A program made the translations under genes and the position numbers. A stretch of DNA of 10,948 nt from an uncultured Collinsella sp. (GTDB lineage Bacteria; Actinomycetota; Coriobacteriia; Coriobacteriales; Coriobacteriaceae), in NCBI GenBank assembly GCA_902495545.1, contig CABUXM010000067.1, positions 1 to 10,948 of the forward strand. Reading direction: 5' to 3'. Positions 6,251 to 10,948 of this stretch are shown here, in pieces. The notes beneath the pieces are model-generated. The model did no database searches. It was not told the DNA's origin and saw nothing but the letters and a program-made list of their open reading frames with translations. Positions within the stretch are counted from its first letter, which is position 1. Each line of letters opens with the position of its first letter.

Positions 6251-7547
6251 TACCGCATCCGCAGCACCCCGCGTGCCCAAGCGCGTCGCTGCCGTCATTC
6301 TCAACTCGCTCAAGGGCGGCGTGGTCCCGCGCATCGGCCTTCCTTACATCACCGTAGGGCGCGAGGTCGAGATCCGCGCCCTGCTCACCGATCTGAGTCT
6401 CATCGCCGACGGTGGCGCGAGCTTCCGCTTTCTGGTCGGTCGTTACGGCGCCGGCAAGAGCTTTTTGCTCCAGACCATCCGCACGCACGCCATGGGCGAG
6501 GGATTCGTCGTCGCTGATGCCGACCTGTCGCCCGAGCGCCGCCTGCAGGGCGGTCAAGGACAGGGCCTTGCCACCTACCGCGAGCTCATCCGCAATATAT
6601 CGACCAAGACGCGCCCCGAGGGCGGTGCGCTCAACCTTATTTTGGATCGCTGGGTCGCCTCGTGTGCCGACGTCGACGAGTCGGTCGTCAATGCCCAGCT
6701 GGCCCCGCTCGAGGAGATGGTCCACGGCTTCGACTTCACCCGCATGCTCCGCCGCTATCGCATGGCCGTCTCGGAGGGTGACGAAGAAGCTATGAGTCGC
6801 GTGACCAAATGGATTCGCGGCGAGTACCGCACCAAGAGTGAGGCACGCGCCGAGTTGGGCTCCTCGACCATCATCAGCGACGATGACTGGTACGACTACG
6901 TCAAACTCATCGCGCGTTTTTTGGTTTGCAGCGGCTACAAGGGCATGCTGGTGCTCATCGACGAGCTCGTGAATCTGTATAAGATTCCCAACGCCATCAC
7001 GCGCCAGTACAACTACGAGAAGATCCTGACCATGTACAACGACACGCTCCAGGGCAAGGCGCAGTACCTGGGCATGATTATGGGCGGCACGCCAACCTCC
7101 ATCGAAGACCGCCGCCGCGGCGTGTTCTCCTACGAGGCTCTGCGCAGCCGACTCGCTCAGGGTCGCTATGCGCGCGAGGACCTTAAGGACATGCTCGCGC
7201 CCATCATCCGCCTGCAGCCACTCACCTATGAGGAGTTGCTGGTGCTGATCGAAAAACTCATGCAAATTCACGCCGGCTACTTTGGCTGGACGCCCACGCT
7301 TACCGAGAACGACTTGGTGGACTTCCTCAAGATCGAGTTCGGTCGTGTGGGAGCCGACACGCATCTGACGCCGCGTGAAGTCATTCGTGACTTTATCGAG
7401 CTGCTCGACATCCTATGCCAGAACCCCGACGCCAACGTAGCCGAGCTGCTGCAAAGCGTCGGCGGTGACGCGCTGGCGCCAGCAACCGCAACAGGCGACA
7501 CCGATACCGCAGGCGGCGACCGTAACTTCGCCGAATTCACCATCTAA
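6243..7547 (+). CDS. brxD: BrxD-family P-loop ATPase (BREX ATP-binding protein, DUF2791)
   Basis: The 434-residue protein begins at ATG 6243 inside the end of the TerB gene, with an AGAGGA 11 bases upstream. The Walker A motif GRYGAGKS is at residues 66-73, and Walker B 'M-L-V-L-I-D-E-L' at 235-242. A sensor-like 'M-I-M-G-G-T-P' is at 278-284, and 'D-R-R-R-G-V-F-S-Y-E-A-L-R-S-R-L', with arginines that could act in trans, at 289-304. The opening 'L-x-x-G-V-V-P-x-x-G' and 'V-G-R-E-x-E' region is typical of BrxD/DUF2791 proteins, and the length is normal for the family. BrxD is an ATP-binding accessory protein in BREX type 2 (Pgl) and type 6 loci, next to BrxHI as here. Its reaction is not established; a role loading or powering the helicase on DNA is inferred. 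The last 25 residues (Ala/Thr/Asp-rich) are a disordered tail. Family assignment is confident; its role with TerB-N/C is inference. Confidence 0.9.
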   Translation: MSDTASAAPRVPKRVAAVILNSLKGGVVPRIGLPYITVGREVEIRALLTDLSLIADGGASFRFLVGRYGAGKSFLLQTIRTHAMGEGFVVADADLSPERRLQGGQGQGLATYRELIRNISTKTRPEGGALNLILDRWVASCADVDESVVNAQLAPLEEMVHGFDFTRMLRRYRMAVSEGDEEAMSRVTKWIRGEYRTKSEARAELGSSTIISDDDWYDYVKLIARFLVCSGYKGMLVLIDELVNLYKIPNAITRQYNYEKILTMYNDTLQGKAQYLGMIMGGTPTSIEDRRRGVFSYEALRSRLAQGRYAREDLKDMLAPIIRLQPLTYEELLVLIEKLMQIHAGYFGWTPTLTENDLVDFLKIEFGRVGADTHLTPREVIRDFIELLDILCQNPDANVAELLQSVGGDALAPATATGDTDTAGGDRNFAEFTI

Positions 7548-7582
7548 CCTGCCAAAAAGGGACAGGTTTATTTTGGCAGGTT
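7546..7582 (+). repeat. REP-like 12-bp palindrome between brxD and brxHI
   Basis: AACCTGCCAAAA (7546-7557) and TTTTGGCAGGTT (7571-7582) are perfect inverted repeats with a 13-base loop that contains GGGACAGG followed by TTTA. The left arm begins inside the brxD stop codon. The GGGACAGGTTTA-TTTT core resembles dispersed palindromes associated with REP/RAYT transposases in many bacteria, from memory. It could also form a bidirectional hairpin, but the run TTTTATCTGG after it is a poor terminator tail, and termination here would cut the helicase off from the operon. A second inverted repeat, CGTCGA (7596-7601) / TCGACG (7611-7616), lies just behind it. Confidence 0.6.
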
Positions 7583-7650
7583 TTATCTGGGCAAACGTCG
7601 ATGTTGCAATTCGACGACCCATTGCCCGTTGCGTTTGATAACCCGTTGTT

Positions 7651-7659
7651 GAAAGGAGG
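7651..7659 (+). promoter_or_regulatory. Ribosome site deciding the brxHI start
   Basis: GAAAGGAGG is a full anti-Shine-Dalgarno match whose last base is four bases before GTG 7664. The in-frame ATG at 7601 has no ribosome site and lies in repeat-rich spacer DNA, so translation most likely starts at 7664. The DUF554 gene uses the same close spacing. Confidence 0.75.
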
Positions 7660-7663
7660 CCCC

Positions 7664-10108
7664 GTGAACGCCTTTGACCGCTACGCCCCGTTTATCCAAG
7701 ACTTCATCTACTCCCACGATTGGGAGAGCCTGCGCTCCATTCAGGTTGCGGCGGCAGATGCCATCTTTAACTCGCAGGACAATGTGCTCCTGACGGCATC
7801 CACGGCTTCCGGCAAAACCGAGGCAGCCTTCTTTCCCATCCTGACCGAGTTTTGGGAGAACCCGCCCGCAAGCGTGGGCGCCCTCTACATCGGCCCCCTA
7901 AAAGCGCTCATCAATGATCAGTTCGTCCGTCTCAATGACCTGTGCGAAGAGGCCGACATCCCCGTCTGGCACTGGCATGGCGACGTCTCGCAGTCACACA
8001 AGGCCAAACTCATCAAAAAGCCGAGCGGCATCCTTCAGATTACGCCCGAATCGCTCGAGGCGCTCCTGATCCATAAGCACATGGCGATCCCGCGCATGTT
8101 TTGCGACCTGCGCTACGTCGTCATCGACGAGGTTCATTCTCTCATGCGCGGCGACCGCGGCGGGCAGACGCTCTGTCTTATCGAGCGCCTCTCGCGCATG
8201 GCAGGCGTGCAGCCCCGCCGCATTGGCCTTTCGGCCACCATCGGCGACCCCGAGCGCACGGGTGCCTTTCTCTCGCAGGGAACGGGACGCGACTGCGTTA
8301 TCCCCCGTTTTGAGGAACCTCGTCGCGTGTGGCGCATCTCCATGGAGCACTTCTACAACTCGGGTCCCCAGGCACAGCAGCGGGGATTCGAGAGCACGGG
8401 TCCTCAAGAGGCCGAAGTGCTTGCTTGCGAGCGTATTGAGACGGCGGCGCCCGCGGCGCTGCCCGCATCCGGACAAGACATGTGCCACATCGGACAGCCT
8501 ACACAGGAAGAACGCCGTCAACGTCGCGAGCAGGCGCAGGGCAAAGCCGCTCCCAAAGACCGTCGCACTTCCTCGGCCCCCGAGGGCGAAGTCGACATCC
8601 CACGAGCGACCGAGCAGGCGCTTCTCAACCCCACCGACACGGCGCCCGACAACGCCGACCCCGGTATGGGCTATATCTTTGAGCATACGCGCGGCCGCAA
8701 GTGCCTGGTCTTTGCCAACTCGCGCGAGGAGGCAGAGGCTGTGTGCTCCATGCTGCGCAGCTACTGCGAGAGCCGGCACGAGCCCGACCGCTTTCTCATC
8801 CATCACGGCAACCTTTCGGCATCGCTGCGCGAGACGGCCGAGGAGCTTATGCGCGATGAGGAGCAGGCGCAGACAACCGTCACCACCTCTACGTTGGAGC
8901 TCGGTATCGATATCGGCCGTCTGGAGCGCGCCTTCCAGATTGACGCGCCGTTTACCGTCAGCTCCTTTTTGCAACGCATGGGGCGCACAGGCCGTCGCGA
9001 CCTTCCGCCCGAGATGTGGTTTGTCATGCGCGAGGAAGAACCCGAGCCGCGCACGATGATGCCCGAGACCATTCCGTGGAAGCTCCTGCAGGGCATCGCG
9101 CTCGTACAACTCTATCGCGAGGAAAAGTGGGTCGAGCCGCCCGAGCTCGATCGACTCCCCTACAGCCTGCTCTACCACCAGACCATGTCGACGCTTGCCA
9201 GCACCGGCGAACTCACGCCGGCAGAGCTTGCCCAGCGCGTACTCACGCTCAGTTATTTCCATCGCGTCTCGGCCGATGACTATCGCGTGCTGCTGCGCCA
9301 CCTCATTAAGATCGACCATATCCAGGTCACCGAGGGCGGTGGGCTCATCGTGGGTCTCGCGGGCGAGCGCATCATCAACAACTTTAAGTTCTACGCCGTG
9401 TTCCAGGAAAACGAGGAGTTCACCGTTCGCAGCGAGTCGGCCGAGTTGGGCACGATCGTCAACCCCCCTCCGCCCGGTGAGCGCATCGCCATCGCCGGAC
9501 ACTGCTGGATTGTCGAGGAAGTGGACTGGAAGCGCCACACCGTCTTTGCCACGCAGGTCAAGGGCCGGGTGCCGGCCTACTTTGGCGACTGCCCCGGCGA
9601 CATCAATACACACGTACTCGAGCGCATGCGCAAGGCGCTCAACGAGCACGCGACATATCCGTACCTTATGGGTAACGCGCGGGCCCGCTTGGCGCAGGCT
9701 CGCCATACGGCCAAGCTTTCGGGTGCGGGAACCAAGCCGCTCATTAACCTGGGAGGCGACACCTGGGTGCTCTTCCCCTGGCTGGGCAGCTACGCCTTTT
9801 TGGCGCTCGAACGCATGCTTAAAATCAAATGCGCCGCGGAGCTGGGCCTTCGCGGACTCGACCCGTCACGCCCGTACTTTATGCAGTTCAAGATGAAGGC
9901 CGACGAGGAGACGTTCTTTGAAGTGCTCGCCGCCGAAGCCGAGAAAGACTTCGACCCCATCGACCTCGTCTATCCCGGCGAGGTGCCTTACTTTGATCGG
10001 TACGACGAATTCGTTCCAGAAGAGCTCGTGCGCAAAGGCTTTGCCGAAGGCGTGCTCGACATAGAGGGCATGAAGCAGCGTGTCCTCAGCTGGCGCGACC
10101 ACGCCTAA
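7664..10108 (+). CDS. brxHI: BrxHI / Lhr-like DEVH-box superfamily 2 helicase
   Basis: The protein has 814 residues from GTG 7664, chosen for its GAAAGGAGG site; the open frame also reaches ATG 7601 (835 residues). Helicase motifs are complete: an Q-like 'L-R-S-I-Q' at 23-27, motif I TASTASGKTE 44-53, Ia 'Y-I-G-P-L-K-A-L' 75-82, Ib 'I-T-P-E-S-L' 126-131, II DEVH 155-158, III LSATIG 189-194, IV 'C-L-V-F-A-N-S' 347-353, V 'T-S-T-L-E-L-G-I-D-I-G' 408-418 and VI QRMGRTGRR 437-445. About 100 mostly hydrophilic residues (230-335) sit between the two RecA lobes. Residues 446-814 match the layout of Lhr-type helicases: winged helix, then a beta-rich module near 590-645. ATP-driven DNA or DNA/RNA unwinding or translocation is expected from the family. 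BrxHI is paired with BrxD in BREX type 2 and 6 loci; the same gene order is seen here. No nuclease or methylase domain is fused. Confidence 0.92.
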   Translation: MNAFDRYAPFIQDFIYSHDWESLRSIQVAAADAIFNSQDNVLLTASTASGKTEAAFFPILTEFWENPPASVGALYIGPLKALINDQFVRLNDLCEEADIPVWHWHGDVSQSHKAKLIKKPSGILQITPESLEALLIHKHMAIPRMFCDLRYVVIDEVHSLMRGDRGGQTLCLIERLSRMAGVQPRRIGLSATIGDPERTGAFLSQGTGRDCVIPRFEEPRRVWRISMEHFYNSGPQAQQRGFESTGPQEAEVLACERIETAAPAALPASGQDMCHIGQPTQEERRQRREQAQGKAAPKDRRTSSAPEGEVDIPRATEQALLNPTDTAPDNADPGMGYIFEHTRGRKCLVFANSREEAEAVCSMLRSYCESRHEPDRFLIHHGNLSASLRETAEELMRDEEQAQTTVTTSTLELGIDIGRLERAFQIDAPFTVSSFLQRMGRTGRRDLPPEMWFVMREEEPEPRTMMPETIPWKLLQGIALVQLYREEKWVEPPELDRLPYSLLYHQTMSTLASTGELTPAELAQRVLTLSYFHRVSADDYRVLLRHLIKIDHIQVTEGGGLIVGLAGERIINNFKFYAVFQENEEFTVRSESAELGTIVNPPPPGERIAIAGHCWIVEEVDWKRHTVFATQVKGRVPAYFGDCPGDINTHVLERMRKALNEHATYPYLMGNARARLAQARHTAKLSGAGTKPLINLGGDTWVLFPWLGSYAFLALERMLKIKCAAELGLRGLDPSRPYFMQFKMKADEETFFEVLAAEAEKDFDPIDLVYPGEVPYFDRYDEFVPEELVRKGFAEGVLDIEGMKQRVLSWRDHA

Positions 10109-10490
10109 GACCAGTCTTTTTGGAACGGGGCTATTTTAGCTACTTAATGTCGTCCAACGATTTCGATGGACCGCAAATAAGATCAATCTCGTATGTAGTA
10201 GCAGTCAAAATGGCCCCTCCCCTGCAAAAACAAAAGGTAACCGGAAGAAGACCCCCTGTCTTTACGGTCAAAAAGGGGTAGAACGGTAAAGTACACCTGT
10301 CGCGTAATGTGCTTAATATTCAGGGATTAGATTTGCTAAGCAGAGCTACAACCACCAATCGTTGTAATTTTAACGTTACAGGAAAAGCCTAAATTCCTTC
10401 ATAGTGCCAAACCCGCAGAGTAAATTGCCGACTGCAGCACCAAAAAAACTAAAACCCATCGCGTTCCACGACCTGAGTTTTCAGCATATT
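10109..10490. other. Gene-free A+T-richer spacer downstream of the helicase
   Basis: I see no supported gene. A 44-codon plus-strand frame (10147-10281) and a minus-strand frame without a good start lack ribosome sites. Several short palindromes are visible. AAGACCAGTCTT then TTT at 10107-10121 is a poor terminator candidate for the operon. GTCCA (10152-10156) / TGGAC (10167-10171) is one pair; AAGAC (10248-10252) / GTCTT (10258-10262) is another. TACAAC (10347-10352) / GTTGTA (10361-10366), followed by ATTTT, is a weak terminator-like hairpin. Base composition is visibly lower in G+C than the flanking genes, suggesting decayed or acquired DNA. Confidence 0.5.
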
Positions 10491-10493
10491 GTG

Positions 10494-10558
10494 AATTGCA
10501 TTAAGGGGAAGTTTCCCGCATCCACGTCTAGTGCAGACGTAGACGGGAAGCCGCAATT
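10494..10558. repeat. Nested three-tier inverted repeat
   Basis: Three pairs of perfect 6-bp arms are nested: AATTGC (10494-10499) with GCAATT (10553-10558), TTCCCG (10513-10518) with CGGGAA (10544-10549), and ACGTCT (10524-10529) with AGACGT (10535-10540), the last around a 5-base loop. GGGAA (10506-10510) can alternatively pair with TTCCC (10513-10517). The outer right arm touches the stop codon of the small minus-strand gene. It could be a convergent transcription stop, a REP-like element or a structured RNA; no T-run supports a plain terminator. Confidence 0.55.
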
Positions 10559-10776
10559 ATAAGTCACTAGTCTGGGGCAGGATTAAACGGTTCACCCCTG
10601 GTAAGATATAGCAATCTTCGCCCGAGACCATTACTATTCCGCCAGCATCGATAAAACGCTGATATTCCTCGGCATTAAGGCCCACCGATTCAAAGCTAAC
10701 GCGTACACCCGTAGCCATCAAGAAGGCTCGAAACTTCTGGCAGCTCGTCAATCGATATATCAATTCTTGGAGACAT
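10557..10776 (-). pseudogene. Small unknown gene with an apparent +1 frameshift
   Basis: On the minus strand, an ATG at 10776 preceded by AGGA starts a convincing reading frame (MSPRIDISIDELPEVSSLL...) that stops after 26 codons at 10696. A second frame, one base shifted, continues in the same style (about 49 residues, from VRVSFESVGL to the stop at 10557). Skipping one base near the GGG at 10708-10710 joins them into one 72-residue acidic protein. The alternative is a 68-residue product from TTG 10763, whose first 18 residues look unlike the rest and whose ribosome site is poor. Either way the gene overlaps the transporter stop (17 bases for the ATG, TTGA for the TTG), so it was probably coupled to it. 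I recognise no domain. It may be a recent pseudogene, a sequencing error or, less likely, a programmed frameshift. Confidence 0.5.
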
Positions 10777-10948
10777 GTATTCCTACCATTTTTAAAGAAA
10801 CAACGGCGGTAATTGCTATCGCGATTGCGCCAATAACACCGAGCGCTATCTGAATGGGATATAACCCCAACACATGTCCAAATATGGAGAAAAACATTGC
10901 GGAAAAGAGTGCCCTTACCAGAGACGCGACGGAAAGGATCGTCGCGCG
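10760..10948 (-). CDS. C-terminal end of an MFS transporter (partial)
   Basis: The last 62 residues of a protein entering from the right edge are read on the minus strand, ending with TGA at 10760-10762. The visible part begins 'R-A-T-I-L-S-V-A-S-L' and contains two hydrophobic segments (about residues 5-27 and 30-54 of the fragment), then a short tail ending in KN. The R-A-T-x-L-S motif before the eleventh helix and the two closing helices are typical of drug- or metabolite-exporting major facilitator superfamily proteins. The substrate cannot be told from this end. Its stop overlaps the start of the small downstream gene. It is transcribed towards the helicase operon, so the two units converge. 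Confidence 0.72.
   Translation of the reverse strand, partial: RATILSVASLVRALFSAMFFSIFGHVLGLYPIQIALGVIGAIAIAITAVVSLKMVGIHVSKN

Noticed and set aside
6201..7364. 387-codon open frame on the minus strand
   Set aside because: Shadow of brxD, which carries clear Walker motifs on the plus strand.
7601..7663. 21-residue N-terminal extension of the helicase
   Set aside because: No ribosome site at ATG 7601, and the GTG at 7664 has a full one; the extension covers a palindrome-bearing spacer.
7994..9706. 570-codon open frame on the minus strand
   Set aside because: It mirrors the helicase gene, whose motifs are all present on the plus strand; the reverse frame is a by-product of GC-rich codon use and has no recognisable domain.
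4490..10108. Tellurite resistance operon
   Set aside because: TerB-N/TerB-C domains alone do not indicate tellurite resistance; no TerC, TerD or TerZ-like gene is present and the partners are DNA-processing proteins.
10494..10558. CRISPR array or integron attC site
   Set aside because: There is only one palindromic unit, with no repeat-spacer periodicity and no visible core-site consensus.

Overview
The window looks like chromosomal DNA of a high-GC Gram-positive gut actinobacterium, most likely a Coriobacteriia member such as Collinsella. The pointers are GC-rich codon use, strong Shine-Dalgarno sites, GTG starts, an LAxTG-type (class E) sortase signal and the style of the secreted proteins. 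This assignment is inference; no rRNA or tRNA is present to confirm it.

Left part (1-3566, plus strand). About 360 bases without a convincing gene are followed by a compact row of five small to medium genes. The first (360-656) is a 98-residue protein whose first residues resemble the core of DUF559-like nuclease folds. It overlaps by 4 bases a 169-residue membrane-anchored protein with an extracellular beta-rich domain (653-1162). Then come three exported proteins: a 199-residue secreted protein (1253-1852), a very short sortase substrate ending in LAQTG, a hydrophobic segment and a basic tail (1836-2117), and a 476-residue secreted protein with two CxxC pairs (2136-3566). The membrane-anchored protein and the three exported ones look like one cell-surface module. 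A DUF554 (YqgA-like) inner-membrane protein (3685-4401) separates it from the next block.

Central part (4490-10108, plus strand). This is a three-gene block that I read as a putative anti-phage or DNA-processing system: a TerB-N/TerB-C protein, a BrxD-family P-loop ATPase (overlapping the first gene by 8 bases) and a BrxHI/Lhr-like DEVH-box helicase. A candidate extended -10 promoter and a good ribosome site lie in front of the first gene. A REP-like 12-bp inverted repeat sits in the gap between ATPase and helicase. BrxD and BrxHI are accessory components of BREX types 2 and 6, but here both flanks are unrelated genes. No PglX methylase, PglZ phosphatase, BrxC/PglY or BrxL is in view, so the trio appears to act alone with TerB-N/C as its specific partner. 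This is the most interesting system in the window.

Right part (10109-10948). About 450 gene-free, visibly A+T-richer bases contain several palindromes, including a nested three-tier inverted repeat at 10494-10558. Beyond them, on the minus strand, is a small unknown gene that seems to carry a +1 frameshift. It overlaps the 3' end of a major facilitator superfamily transporter gene that enters from the right edge. The helicase operon and the transporter unit converge on this palindromic spacer.
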